Assembly: GCA_002699125.1 (NCBI GenBank)
Contig: PABI01000056.1
Span: 1 to 64,000, forward strand
Reading direction: 5' to 3'
Length of the DNA: 64,000 bases
Origin: Anaerolineaceae bacterium
GTDB lineage: Bacteria; Chloroflexota; Anaerolineae; Promineifilales; Promineifilaceae
Position 1 is the first letter of the stretch; the number at the start of each line of letters is the position of its first letter. The position numbers and the translations under genes were made by a program. Positions 45,876 through 54,530 of the stretch are shown here, piece by piece. Under the pieces are notes generated by a model, which worked only from the letters and a program-made list of their open reading frames with translations, was not told where the DNA came from and ran no database searches.

Positions 45876-46460
45876 ATGCCTAGAACAGCGGAACAAAACG
45901 AACAAATCCGGGCGGTGACCCGAGCGGCCATTTTAGATAGCGCCATGCGCCTGTTTGCGGAAAAAGGATATGCCACCACCACCACGCGCAATATTGCCAC
46001 AGAAGCAGGGCTCTCAGTGGGGTTGATGTATCACTATTTCAGCAACAAAGAGAGTTTGCTGCAAGCTGTGTTTGACACTGTGATGGCGCGGATCGATGAA
46101 GCGATTACGGCCGTTCTGCAAAACAATCCGCCCGGTGAACGGTTGGCACTCCTGCTGCACACCATATTTGATCTGCTGGCTGGTGAGCCAGAATTCTGGG
46201 CGCTGTTTTACATGCTGCGCACCCAGCCAGCCATCATGGCCGTGCTGGGCGACGATTTTCGGCAGCGAACCGCCAGCTTGCGCGGCTGTTTTATTGAGGA
46301 GCTGGAATTAGCGGGCCAGACAGCTCCGGAGTTAGAAGCTTATTACTTGTACAGCGTGATAGAAGGTGCCATCCAGCAATATTTACTGGATCCAACCAAT
46401 TATCCCCTGGCAGATATTGTGGAAAAAATGATTTCTCAATTTGGAGGTAAACAAACATGA
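45876..46460 (+). CDS. TetR-family transcriptional repressor
   Basis: This 194-residue protein has the TetR N-terminal helix-turn-helix (LFAEKGYATTTTRNIATEAGLSVGLMYHYFSNKESL) and a helical ligand domain. The ATG at 45876 leaves a leader with the palindromic operator. Its stop overlaps the next ATG (ATGA), so it is coupled to an SRPBCC protein, the same layout as ArsR-SRPBCC at 2130. It may also control the divergent GT1 gene. Confidence 0.92.
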   Translation: MPRTAEQNEQIRAVTRAAILDSAMRLFAEKGYATTTTRNIATEAGLSVGLMYHYFSNKESLLQAVFDTVMARIDEAITAVLQNNPPGERLALLLHTIFDLLAGEPEFWALFYMLRTQPAIMAVLGDDFRQRTASLRGCFIEELELAGQTAPELEAYYLYSVIEGAIQQYLLDPTNYPLADIVEKMISQFGGKQT

Positions 46461-46918
46461 ACCAGTATGAAGTATCCGTATCGCGCGTGATTGACGCGCC
46501 ACCGGCGGCCGTTTACGCGGTGTTTGCCGATTATCATCAGGGCCATGCGGCCGTTTTGCCCAAGCCGTACTTCACCGAAATGACGGTAAATAAAGGTGGC
46601 ACCGGGGCTGGCACCGAAATCACCGTCAAAATGAGCGTTTTGGGCGCTAAAGTGACTTACCACATGGTGGTGACCGAGCCTGAGCCGGGGCGCGTGCTGC
46701 AAGAAGAAGACAAAGCTGCCGGTGTACTCACCACCTTCACGATGGACCCGGTGAATGATGGACAGGCAACTAACGTCACGCTTTACACGCGGGCTAAAAC
46801 TGCGCCTGGTATTCAGGGTTTCATTGAAAAGCTCATCACGCCGCCCATTTCGCGCAAGATTTACAATGAGGAACTGGACTTGCTGGCGAAATATGTGGCT
46901 CAGCCAAGCATGGCATAA
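46457..46918 (+). CDS. SRPBCC-family protein
   Basis: The 153-residue product has the START-like pattern: VSRVIDAPPAAVYAVFADY at the start, a beta core and a C-terminal helix PPISRKIYNEELDLLAKY. It probably binds a hydrophobic ligand. It is coupled to the TetR gene by an ATGA overlap and contains near-matches to the palindrome. Confidence 0.86.
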   Translation: MNQYEVSVSRVIDAPPAAVYAVFADYHQGHAAVLPKPYFTEMTVNKGGTGAGTEITVKMSVLGAKVTYHMVVTEPEPGRVLQEEDKAAGVLTTFTMDPVNDGQATNVTLYTRAKTAPGIQGFIEKLITPPISRKIYNEELDLLAKYVAQPSMA

Positions 46919-47060
46919 AACAGTGCAGCCGAGCGTTACAGAAAAGCTACCCGCTAACTTTATGTAATGTTCGGCGGTTTCGCTTTGTAAGTACGGACTT
47001 GTCCAATTTGGCCATCTGCCGCTGGATGCCGTGTTTCAAGTGGATTATTGATGTGGTACA

Positions 47061-47169
47061 GTAAAAGCCAAGAAGATTTTTAAGATAAATCAGGCTCAAG
47101 CTTGGCTTTTACTTGAGCAAATCACAAGTTACCGCGATTGATAATTCGAAATTCTTCTTGTGATTTGCT
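47061..47169. promoter_or_regulatory. Two overlapping inverted repeats upstream of asnS
   Basis: GTAAAAGCCAAG (47061-47072) pairs perfectly with 47101-47112; AGCAAATCACAAG (47116-47128) pairs perfectly with 47157-47169. A third, CTCAAG (47095-47100) with CTTGAG (47112-47117), overlaps both, so it would exclude at least part of each. Such mutually exclusive stems can form an RNA switch before asnS. No T-box core or T-run is present. Confidence 0.55.
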
Positions 47170-47207
47170 ACAATTTCCGCTGCCCACAAATCTAATTGGA
47201 GAAAAAC

Positions 47208-48545
47208 ATGGCACCACACATTTCCATCGAAAATATTGCCGATTACGTCGGCCAACAAGTAACCATTAAAGGGTGGCTGTATAACAGCACCCACAAAGGT
47301 AAATTGATGTTCCTTCGCCTGCGTGATGGCAGCGGCATGACGCAAGGTGTTGCTTTTCGCCCCGAAGTTGGTGATGAACTGTTTGACACGCTAAAGGCAT
47401 TGGGGCAAGAATCCTCTCTCATCATTACCGGTACCGTCAAAGAAAATAATCGTGCTCCTGGGGTGCCCAGCGGTTATGAAATTGCCGTCGAAGCCCTGGA
47501 ATTGGTGCAAAACGTCTCGGACTACCCCATCACGCCCAAGGAGCATGGCGTAGAGTTCCTCATGGACAATCGCCACCTCTGGCTGCGCTCCAGTCAGCAG
47601 TGGGCTGTCATGCGTGTGCGCACCACCATCAAGCGGGCCATCATCGACTTTTTAGACAACGAAGGGTTTCTAAACATCGACACGCCCATCGTGACCCCAT
47701 CCGCCGCCGAGGGCACCAGCACCCTCTTTGCCCTGAACTACTTCGATGAAAAAGCGTACCTGGCCCAGACCGGCCAGCTTTACAACGAGGCCAACATCAT
47801 GGCCTTTGGTAAGGTGTACTGCTTCGGTCCTACCTTCCGCGCCGAGAAGTCTAAAACGCGCCGCCATCTGGCCGAATTTTGGATGGTCGAGCCGGAAATG
47901 GCGTTTTTTGATTTGGACGAACTGATGGATTTTGAGGAACGATTTATTGAGTACATCGTGCAAACCACATTGGTCAAGCGGCGTCCCGAATTGGAACTGC
48001 TGGAGCGCGATCTCACCGCGCTGGAAAGCATCAAAGCACCCTTCCCCCGCATCAGCTACGATGAGGCGCTGGAACGCATTGCCGCCATCCGCGAAGCTAC
48101 CGATGATGCAGAGCTAAAAGAGCTGCTGGCCATTGAGTGGGGCGATGATTTTGGCTCGCCCCACGAAACAGAGCTGACCAAGCAGTTTGACCGGCCTGTA
48201 TTTGTCTATGGCTATCCGTCCCAGGTGAAGGCGTTTTACATGGAGCCGTGGCCAGATCGGCCCGAAGTGTGCAAAAGCGTCGATTTGCTGGCCCCGGAAG
48301 GATACGGCGAAATCATCGGCGGCAGTGAGCGGATGAGCGACCCGGACGTGCTGATTGCGGCGATTGAAAAGCATGAACTGCCGCTGGAGCATTACCAATG
48401 GTACATCGATCTGCGCCGCTTTGGCAGCGTGCCGCACAGCGGCTTTGGCCTGGGCCTGGAGCGCACGGTGGCCTGGATTTGCGGCATTGATCACATTCGT
48501 GAAACCAGTCCGTTCCCGCGCACGCTCAACCGCATGAACCCATAA
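47208..48545 (+). CDS. asnS: Asparaginyl-tRNA synthetase
   Basis: The 445-residue class IIb synthetase has an N-terminal OB-fold anticodon-binding domain (about 1-110), then motif 2 ([20 protein letters not shown]) and motif 3 ([15 protein letters not shown]), ending [12 protein letters not shown]. These mark AsnRS rather than AspRS. The start ATG at 47208 has GGAG before it. No ACGGCCGT is found in this gene, which is unusual for the region. Confidence 0.95.
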   Translation: MAPHISIENIADYVGQQVTIKGWLYNSTHKGKLMFLRLRDGSGMTQGVAFRPEVGDELFDTLKALGQESSLIITGTVKENNRAPGVPSGYEIAVEALELVQNVSDYPITPKEHGVEFLMDNRHLWLRSSQQWAVMRVRTTIKRAIIDFLDNEGFLNIDTPIVTPSAAEGTSTLFALNYFDEKAYLAQTGQLYNEANIMAFGKVYCFGPTFRAEKSKTRRHLAEFWMVEPEMAFFDLDELMDFEERFIEYIVQTTLVKRRPELELLERDLTALESIKAPFPRISYDEALERIAAIREATDDAELKELLAIEWGDDFGSPHETELTKQFDRPVFVYGYPSQVKAFYMEPWPDRPEVCKSVDLLAPEGYGEIIGGSERMSDPDVLIAAIEKHELPLEHYQWYIDLRRFGSVPHSGFGLGLERTVAWICGIDHIRETSPFPRTLNRMNP

Positions 48546-48548
48546 AAA

Positions 48549-48581
48549 ACGCGGATTGAGCATCCTCAACTGCGTCTTTTT
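48549..48581 (+). terminator. Terminator after asnS
   Basis: ACGC..TTGAG pairs with CTCAA..GCGT around a CATC loop (48549-48575) and is followed by CTTTTT. A competing 12-base stem, TGAGCATCCTCA (48557-48568) with 48596-48607, covers the same bases. Confidence 0.7.
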
Positions 48582-48732
48582 ACCCGTTCGCATCTGAGGA
48601 TGCTCACTCCTCTTCTGCATTACAGGCAACAAAGATTTTTATGTGTCATGTCCGTGAAAACGGGCATCCATTTTTTGCAAGGTGTGGATTCTCGCCTTCG
48701 CGGGAATGACAAATTCTGAACGCGAAAATCGT

Positions 48733-49719
48733 ATGAGTCGTAGGCAAATCTGGCAAATTGTGGGGCTGCTGCTGGTCATTGGGGCCATTGTGGCGCTGTT
48801 TGTCTGGTTTGTCGATTTGGTGGCGGTGGGGCGGGCGCTGCAAACGGCCGATTTCCCCCTCCTCCTCCTCGCTTCCCTCCTCCTCCTTTTGGGCCTGCTC
48901 TTTTACGCCATGCGTTGGCGACTGCTGCTAGGCAACAAGCCATCACTTGGGCAAACGTTCCACGCCAGCAATATTGGCCACGCGGGCAACATCATTGTGC
49001 CGGCCCGCGCCGGCGAGGCGATGCGCATTGTGGTGCTGGGGCGCGGCGGATCTGTTTCGTATACGGAGGCAACGTCTAGCTTTGTGGTGGAGCGGTTGTT
49101 TGAGCAGCTTTTGCGTTTGATGGCGTTGGTGGCGGCTGTGGCTGTCGGGGCCGGTATTGAGCTGTCGCCCGGATCGATTTTGGGTGGCGTGGCCGTGCTG
49201 GTCAGTGCGTTTGCCGGCATTCAATGGATGGTGCGGCAGCGGGCGCGGGTGCTGTTAAGCTGGCCCCGTCGTTTTGCTCAACTGCCGCGCATTACGGAAG
49301 ATGGGGCACGCCGTTCGCTGACCGATTTGCTGGATAATTTAACGGCCGTTTCCGCACCCAAACAACTCATCCAGGTAATGGGCACCTCTTTGCTGGCCTG
49401 GGGCTTCTTCTGGGGCTTCTTTTACGCCACACTGTTGGCCTTGGGAGAAGGGTTCCAGCCGGCGGACCGACTGGCCGTTTCGCTGGGTGCTTTGGCCCTA
49501 TCGCCCCCATCGGCGCCAACGCAGCCAGGCATTTTTCACGCTTCGGTGGTGGTGCCGCTGGCCGCCGTGGGCTTTGATGACGTGGCGTTAACAGCGTATG
49601 CGGTGCTGCTGCACATTTTAGAAATGGTGTGGATGATTGGTCTGGCGCTGTGGGGGTTGGTCCAGACCGGGGTTTCGGTTGGGACCGTATTGGAGCAGAA
49701 AAGCGTTACTGACTCGTAA
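48733..49719 (+). CDS. Flippase-like membrane protein (lysylphosphatidylglycerol synthase TM family)
   Basis: This 328-residue protein has about 8 membrane helices and the AglD/MprF-type pattern, including NIGHAGNIIVPARAGEAMRIVVLG after helix 2. Family members move lipids or aid in lipid glycosylation. The ATG at 48733 follows a 27-base repeat-like block (GATTCTCGCCTTCGCGGGAAT, 48694-48720). It overlaps the convergent Nudix-like gene by 14 bases. Confidence 0.85.
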   Translation: MSRRQIWQIVGLLLVIGAIVALFVWFVDLVAVGRALQTADFPLLLLASLLLLLGLLFYAMRWRLLLGNKPSLGQTFHASNIGHAGNIIVPARAGEAMRIVVLGRGGSVSYTEATSSFVVERLFEQLLRLMALVAAVAVGAGIELSPGSILGGVAVLVSAFAGIQWMVRQRARVLLSWPRRFAQLPRITEDGARRSLTDLLDNLTAVSAPKQLIQVMGTSLLAWGFFWGFFYATLLALGEGFQPADRLAVSLGALALSPPSAPTQPGIFHASVVVPLAAVGFDDVALTAYAVLLHILEMVWMIGLALWGLVQTGVSVGTVLEQKSVTDS

Positions 49720-50308
49720 TAAATTTGATTGTGTCTATGGGATGCCAGGCCCACCGGTGTCTTTTAACCGGATCGATACTGTTATCGCCCGCCAAATTTT
49801 CTCGCCAAAAATCCTCTTCTGGTAATCCAGAAACGGCCGCTTCCAGCAAATGAAAATTATATTGTGAAGGTAATCCAGGATAAGAAAACGAGTTGGTGTT
49901 TGTCTGGTGCTGTTGAAGGCTTGCCATGTTCAACGTGATTTTTTCCGGCGGCACACCAAGTTCTTCTTGCAGGCAGCGGCAGGCAGCTTCCTGCAAGTCT
50001 TCCCCTGGTTTGATTTTTTCGGAAGGGGGTTGCTTTCTGTAGCGGCGCTGCCCGTTAAAAAATTCCTGCTCTGCTTCTACCAGGATCAAATCGCCCCGCC
50101 GAATGATGATTTGCACGACATCCACCACTCGCAAAGGCGGATTCTCCTTTAGCTGGACCTCACCCGCTTCTAATTCTTGCCACAGGTTGTGTAAGCTTTT
50201 ACTGTTACTGTTTCCCCATGCCTGGTAGTTAATCTCATACTTTTCCAGCCACGTTTCCAGGGCATGAATGTTGGCAAATTGATTCACAATAAACCTTCTT
50301 TTTGGCAC
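49706..50308 (-). CDS. Nudix-like hydrolase with altered catalytic box
   Basis: The 200-residue protein carries a Nudix-like box, GEDLQEAACRCLQEELGV, but the first Glu of the usual RE is Cys (RC). The metal-binding EE pair remains. Loss of one catalytic Glu may weaken or change the activity, so hydrolysis is uncertain. The N-terminal 65 residues are unlike Nudix proteins and unknown to me. It converges on the flippase-like gene with a 14-base overlap. Confidence 0.72.
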   Translation of the reverse strand: MPKRRFIVNQFANIHALETWLEKYEINYQAWGNSNSKSLHNLWQELEAGEVQLKENPPLRVVDVVQIIIRRGDLILVEAEQEFFNGQRRYRKQPPSEKIKPGEDLQEAACRCLQEELGVPPEKITLNMASLQQHQTNTNSFSYPGLPSQYNFHLLEAAVSGLPEEDFWRENLAGDNSIDPVKRHRWAWHPIDTIKFITSQ

Positions 50309-50380
50309 ACAAGTGTCCGCGTCACTTTGACTTCCAATACAATTTTAGTCTGGCGGCTATTTGCAACCTCTTCTCGACAA

Positions 50381-50486
50381 TATAATACCTGCAATGAGCC
50401 GTTTGGTCATGTTGGCGGGGTTCATGTTGCGGATAGTGCCGTTAGTTTTAGGGATTATTCTGTATTTTGTGATGACGCAGGACTGA
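50381..50486 (+). CDS. Possible 30-residue membrane microprotein
   Basis: An ATG at 50394 opens a 30-codon frame giving one hydrophobic helix (VMLAGFMLRIVPLVLGIILYFV) and ending MTQD. TATAAT (50381-50386) lies 7 bases before the ATG, the same spacing as other leaderless starts nearby. No ribosome site. The coordinates include this -10 box; the reading frame itself is 50394-50486. It could still be noise. Confidence 0.3.
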
Positions 50487-50509
50487 GCGGACCGCTTTGG
50501 CTCTGCTTT

Positions 50510-51346
50510 TTATAAATCGCGACGGGAAAAGCTAACGAGGCTGAGTAGCAGGAGGCCGAGCGTGTAGGCCACCGCATACCAGATCATCAAATCGGAGGGG
50601 CGGGAGAGCACGACAAAAGGCCCGGCAGCAAAAGGAGACGTGGTGACGCGCGGTTGCAGCAGGGCCAGCACCTGCCGCCATAAAATTTCGGTGGGGATGA
50701 TTAAGCTGGTGACGATGCCGATATCTACGGCTGTTTCATTTTGCAATAAGCTGCCAATTTGCTCTACCCAGCCGCCGATAAAGGCAATGCCTACCAGCAT
50801 AAAAGCCACCACGCCGTTAGCCAGCGTGGAGAGGCGCGTACCGCCCAGCAGCGTTAGCGACAGTATCAGTAAGCCTTGCAGCAGCATCAGGCTTAATCCG
50901 GCGGGGATGTTGCTCACGGCGTAGCCGGTGCGCCAGCGATAAAGCAAGATAAGACCACCCGCCAGCAGCAGCGTGTAGGCGGCAACGAGGACGGCAAAGC
51001 CCAGCCATTTGCCCAAAATGATTTCCCAGCGGCGTATCGGTTTGGTCACCAAAGCTTCGATGGTATGGGAGTCGATCTCGCCGGAAACGGCCGTTACTGA
51101 AATCAACAGCGCCATCACCACCACCAAAAAATTGACCATGTACAGCCCCGCAGACAGGAGCACACTTAGGGCGACCTCCACTTCATCCATTGCCTCGCCG
51201 ATGCGCTCAAACTCCTGAAGAATGAGGTGCAGTCCCAGACCAAAGATGCTCAAAAAGCCCAGCGCCAGCAGCAGCGCCAGCCACAACACTTTGCGGCGCT
51301 GCGTTTCTCGGATGGTCAGTTCGGCAAAAATAAGAACAGTTTGCAT
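50510..51346 (-). CDS. ABC-2 type transporter permease (NosY/YhaP-like)
   Basis: The 278-residue protein has six membrane helices and the YhaP/ABC-2 pattern, with IDSHTIEALVTKPIRRWEII after helix 2. It is the membrane partner of the ATPase at 51454, separated by a 107-base repeat-filled gap. Substrate unknown. Confidence 0.88.
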   Translation of the reverse strand: MQTVLIFAELTIRETQRRKVLWLALLLALGFLSIFGLGLHLILQEFERIGEAMDEVEVALSVLLSAGLYMVNFLVVVMALLISVTAVSGEIDSHTIEALVTKPIRRWEIILGKWLGFAVLVAAYTLLLAGGLILLYRWRTGYAVSNIPAGLSLMLLQGLLILSLTLLGGTRLSTLANGVVAFMLVGIAFIGGWVEQIGSLLQNETAVDIGIVTSLIIPTEILWRQVLALLQPRVTTSPFAAGPFVVLSRPSDLMIWYAVAYTLGLLLLSLVSFSRRDL

Positions 51347-51349
51347 AAG

Positions 51350-51430
51350 ATTTTATCCGCAGATTACACAGATTGCGCAGATTTTTCTTTTGATTTTCTC
51401 TGCGCCTCTGCGTTGGCTTTTTCATTAGGC
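51350..51430. repeat. CAGATTACACAGAT and ACGCAGAGG repeat gap
   Basis: The gap between permease and ATPase contains GCAGATTACACAGATTGCGCAGATT and TCTCTGCGCCTCTGCG words of the two recurring intergenic families. It splits what would otherwise be a tight operon. Confidence 0.55.
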
Positions 51431-51453
51431 TCTTCCATGAGGCCCACGATCAA

Positions 51454-52374
51454 TCACCCTTCGGATTGGGTGCCGACGATTTGCAGGAAGCGTTCCTCCA
51501 GGGTGAGCGGCTGGGGCGTGAGTTCGTACAGCGTGTGGCCCTGCTCGATAAGCCAGCTGGCCAGCCGGGGAATGGCGGCTTCGTCGGGCAAATTAAGGTG
51601 GATACGGCCGTTCCCCCCGTCAAAGCGCACCTCCTCACCAAATTTTGCCAAGCTTGTCAACAGTTCCGGCCCCGGCTGCCCCACGCGCACTACCACGGGA
51701 ACGGCCGTCAGAGCGTCGTGCAGCGACACGGTTTCCAGCACTTCGCCCTGGCGAATGAACGTCACCCGGTCGCAGGTTTGCTCCACTTCGCTGAGCAAAT
51801 GGGAATTAAGGAAAACGGCCGCGCCCCGTTGCCGCAGCTGGTTAATTACGTCGCGCACCAGCCGCCGCCCCAGCGGGTCCAATCCAGATGTCGGCTCATC
51901 CAAAAAAACCAGCTCGGGATCGTTCAGCAGTGCCTGGGCCAGGCCAATGCGCTGGAGCATCCCCTTGGAAAATGCCCGCAGCGGCGTCTCGGCCCGGTCT
52001 TGCAGCCCCACCAGCACCAGCAGGTCGGAAATGGTTTGTCGTCGCTGAGCTGCGGGCATTTGGTGTAGACGGCCGTGCAGATCTAAAAATTCGGCCGCCT
52101 TCAGCCATTCATGGAAGCGAAAATGTTCAGGCAAAAAGCCAATTTTGGCCCGCGTCGCCCGGTCACCCAGAGGCTGGCCCAAGAGAATGGCGCTGCCTGC
52201 CGTGGGCGTGGTCAGCCCCAGTAGCATCTTTACCGAGGTGGTTTTACCGGCACCGTTTGGTCCTAAAAAGCCAAAAATTTCCCCCCGTTTTACCTGGAGC
52301 GTGAGGTTAGCAACGGCCGTTTTCTGGCCAAACTGTTTGCGCAGCCCCGTTGCTTCAATGGCAAATTCATTCAT
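51454..52374 (-). CDS. ABC transporter ATP-binding protein (CcmA/DrrA type)
   Basis: The 306-residue ATPase has GPNGAGKTTSVKMLLGL, a normal signature (AFSKGMLQRIGLAQALL), Walker B LVFLDEPTSGLD and an H-loop in NSHLLSEVEQTC. It powers the ABC-2 permease downstream. It begins two bases before the end of the zinc-ribbon gene, so it is cotranscribed with the sigma-factor operon. Confidence 0.92.
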   Translation of the reverse strand: MNEFAIEATGLRKQFGQKTAVANLTLQVKRGEIFGFLGPNGAGKTTSVKMLLGLTTPTAGSAILLGQPLGDRATRAKIGFLPEHFRFHEWLKAAEFLDLHGRLHQMPAAQRRQTISDLLVLVGLQDRAETPLRAFSKGMLQRIGLAQALLNDPELVFLDEPTSGLDPLGRRLVRDVINQLRQRGAAVFLNSHLLSEVEQTCDRVTFIRQGEVLETVSLHDALTAVPVVVRVGQPGPELLTSLAKFGEEVRFDGGNGRIHLNLPDEAAIPRLASWLIEQGHTLYELTPQPLTLEERFLQIVGTQSEG

Positions 52375-52376
52375 CG

Positions 52377-52688
52377 TTATTCAGAATAATTTTCCTGCCA
52401 GATGTGGCCGCAAAACTGGCATTTGTATTCATGTAAAAAACGGGGATGGGGACCGGATAAAATCTTTCGTTGTAGCGCCTCTTGTACGTTGAGCAGCTTC
52501 TCGCGGCGAATGGGCTGCATCTTTTTCCAGCGCCGGCAGTTGGGGCACTGCACCTGCCAGCCTGGTGCCCCTTTTTCAACCCCATTTCCAGCATCGGCGG
52601 CAGCGCTCCGGCGGGTAACTGTCAGGTAAAAAATACCCAACACAATCACACCCACAGCGATTGGCAAAACCAGGGGATTCTCGAACAT
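52377..52688 (-). CDS. Small membrane protein with zinc-ribbon cysteines
   Basis: The 103-residue product has one membrane helix (about 8-24) and two Cys pairs (CPNC about 48-51, CQFC about 93-96), the pattern of a zinc ribbon. It sits between the putative anti-sigma gene (4-base gap) and the ABC ATPase (2-base gap). Function unknown; the location suggests a regulatory or assembly helper for this operon. Confidence 0.75.
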   Translation of the reverse strand: MFENPLVLPIAVGVIVLGIFYLTVTRRSAAADAGNGVEKGAPGWQVQCPNCRRWKKMQPIRREKLLNVQEALQRKILSGPHPRFLHEYKCQFCGHIWQENYSE

Positions 52689-52692
52689 GCCA

Positions 52693-53688
52693 TTATTCTA
52701 GCGTATTTGCCAGTTCGGCCAATTCGGGCATGGTTTTGGCAGCAACAAGCAGGTAGAGACGGCCGTTTTCCTGCCAAACCAACGCGTGAAACTGGCCATC
52801 CAGACTGCTCAAGCCAATACCGCTGGTGCCGTTAACGGCCGTTTCTTCAAAAGAAGCCATGTTGGCAGGGATAGGCAGCAGCAGCGTGCTGGTCCAATCG
52901 ATCTGGTGTGCCAGGCGGCTGGCCTCCAGCGGATTCAGCCCCAGAATTTGCAGCAGTGCTTCGCCCAGTACGGCTGGATCCAACCGTTCCGGGTATTGCA
53001 CCAGCGGGCTGTCCATCTGTAGCAAGGTGGTGCCATCTTCCCAGCGCTGTTCGACGCCGTTGAACGTCGCCACAATAATGCGCGCGCCATCGATACCGGC
53101 GGGTAGTAAGCCAGGGTCTAGCTCGGCTGCTTCCAACAGGGCACGGGCGCTGGCTTCATCTACCGTGAACTCGGCGCTGCCCCCTTCGGAGATGAAGATT
53201 TCCATTGGCTCGCCTAAAGTGGGCAGGGTGTGAACGGCCGTTAACCCGGTCAGGTTGGCTGCCTCTGGCAAAGAGTCCGCCGGGGTCAAGCGGCCTGGCT
53301 CCTGGTCGATGCGTAGCTCACCGGGAATCAGCCCCTCGTCGGCGATTTGCTCTAGCATGGCCAGCTGCTCTGGCGAGACGGAGATGGCGGCGAATTTTTG
53401 CACGCGGAACAGGCTGAGCAAATCGCTGGCGGCAGCGCGCACGGTGGGAAAACTAAAAGTGATGATGATGAGCGCGATCGCCAGGGAAACGGCCGTAGCC
53501 AATCGGCGCTGCGGCGCCAGCAGCTGCTGCCCTAACCGCACCAGCCAGTTGGGGCGCTCCTGCGGAGTCAGCTGTGCTTGTAGCTGAGCATATGCCTGCC
53601 GCGCCGGACGCGGCGCATCGGCTGCTGTCGGCTCTAAAATCGACAACTGTTCCATCACCTCTTGAATTTGCTTCTCCTGTTCGTTCAT
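52693..53688 (-). CDS. Membrane protein of the sigma-factor operon (putative anti-sigma)
   Basis: This 331-residue protein has a cytoplasmic N-terminal part (about 60 residues), one membrane helix (about 61-85) and a long extracytoplasmic domain. No zinc-binding anti-sigma motif is seen. Its position directly after an ECF sigma gene suggests it binds and holds the sigma factor; that is inference. GTG at 53691 or ATG at 53688 may start it. Confidence 0.7.
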   Translation of the reverse strand: MNEQEKQIQEVMEQLSILEPTAADAPRPARQAYAQLQAQLTPQERPNWLVRLGQQLLAPQRRLATAVSLAIALIIITFSFPTVRAAASDLLSLFRVQKFAAISVSPEQLAMLEQIADEGLIPGELRIDQEPGRLTPADSLPEAANLTGLTAVHTLPTLGEPMEIFISEGGSAEFTVDEASARALLEAAELDPGLLPAGIDGARIIVATFNGVEQRWEDGTTLLQMDSPLVQYPERLDPAVLGEALLQILGLNPLEASRLAHQIDWTSTLLLPIPANMASFEETAVNGTSGIGLSSLDGQFHALVWQENGRLYLLVAAKTMPELAELANTLE

Positions 53689-53700
53689 CACATCACCTGT

Positions 53701-53816
53701 TGCGGTAATTGGTTATCGGTGGTCCGTAATGTCGCTGCGCGACCGCTTCGCGTACGGTAATTGATTTCATCATTAGCTGGTCACCGATTACTGTTTACCG
53801 ATTACCGTTCACCGTT
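53701..53816. repeat. GTAATCGGT / ACCGATTAC intergenic repeat, larger block
   Basis: Direct and inverted GGTAATTGG/CCGATTAC words fill the gap between the sigma gene and the putative anti-sigma gene and overlap the sigma gene's last codons. Compare 16431-16506. Confidence 0.65.
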
Positions 53817-54383
53817 CTCCTCTTCATACGCTTCCTTAAACGCAGCCGCGGCGCGGGCCAGCAGAGTTCCCACCGAAGTAGGAGCCACGCCGACGGCTGC
53901 GGCGCATTCGGCATAGCTGAAGCCCATCTGCCGCATGAGCAGAAGCTGGGTGTCGCGCTCTGGCAGTTGGGCCAGGGTTTGGCGCACGGCCGTTTCCCGT
54001 TCCCGCTGCTCCACCTCTTTCTCAGCACCGGGAATGCCTTGCGGGTCCGGCACCAGGATGGTGTTGCGCTGCCAGCGCCGCTGCCGTCCGCGAATGTGGT
54101 TGTAGCCCATGTTGGTGGCCGTGCGGTACAGCCATGCCCCGATGTTGTGCTCGCGATTGCGCTTGAGAAAGCGGCGGGTAAAGGCATGGTCATGCAGCTT
54201 GAGGAACACTTCCTGGGTCACATCTTCCGCTTCATCCCGGTTGCCCAACAAACGGAACAGCAGCCCATAGACGCGATCATAATGCTGGTGAAAGAGGGCC
54301 TCAAAGGAGGCTACATCTCCCTGCCCAATCTGCTCAAGCAGCAGGTTATCGGTTAGGCTGGTCACATCTGTTCCTTTTGCCAT
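53802..54383 (-). CDS. ECF RNA polymerase sigma factor
   Basis: The 193-residue protein has region 2 (ALFHQHYDRVYGLLFRLLGN through DEAEDVTQEVFLKL) and region 4 (LPERDTQLLLMRQMGFSYAE, AVGVAPTSVGTLLARA). It directs transcription of its own set of genes, probably including the following operon. I chose the ATG at 54383; a TTG at 54407 is the longest start. Confidence 0.9.
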   Translation of the reverse strand: MAKGTDVTSLTDNLLLEQIGQGDVASFEALFHQHYDRVYGLLFRLLGNRDEAEDVTQEVFLKLHDHAFTRRFLKRNREHNIGAWLYRTATNMGYNHIRGRQRRWQRNTILVPDPQGIPGAEKEVEQRERETAVRQTLAQLPERDTQLLLMRQMGFSYAECAAAVGVAPTSVGTLLARAAAAFKEAYEEENGER

Positions 54384-54437
54384 ATGGGTTTGCGTCTTTC
54401 TGTTCAATTAAACACCGAGAAACGGCCGTTTGTGACA

Positions 54438-54530
54438 GATCGGTATTCAGTAATCAGTGAGTCAGTAATCTGTAATCAGTTTACTGAACACTGAATACTG
54501 ACCTACTGAATACTGCTCACTAAAACAGTG
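54438..54530. repeat. CAGTAATCAG-type repeat
   Basis: Alternating AGTAATCAGT and ACTGATTACT-like words (with variants) make a long imperfect hairpin between the sigma gene and amrS. Same family as 60856-60890. Confidence 0.6.

Noticed and set aside
47061..47207. T-box riboswitch before asnS
   Set aside because: No AGGGTGG-type T-box core or terminator T-run was found.
49800..50300. Nudix gene as an MutT repair enzyme
   Set aside because: Catalytic Glu is changed and the N-terminal part does not match MutT.
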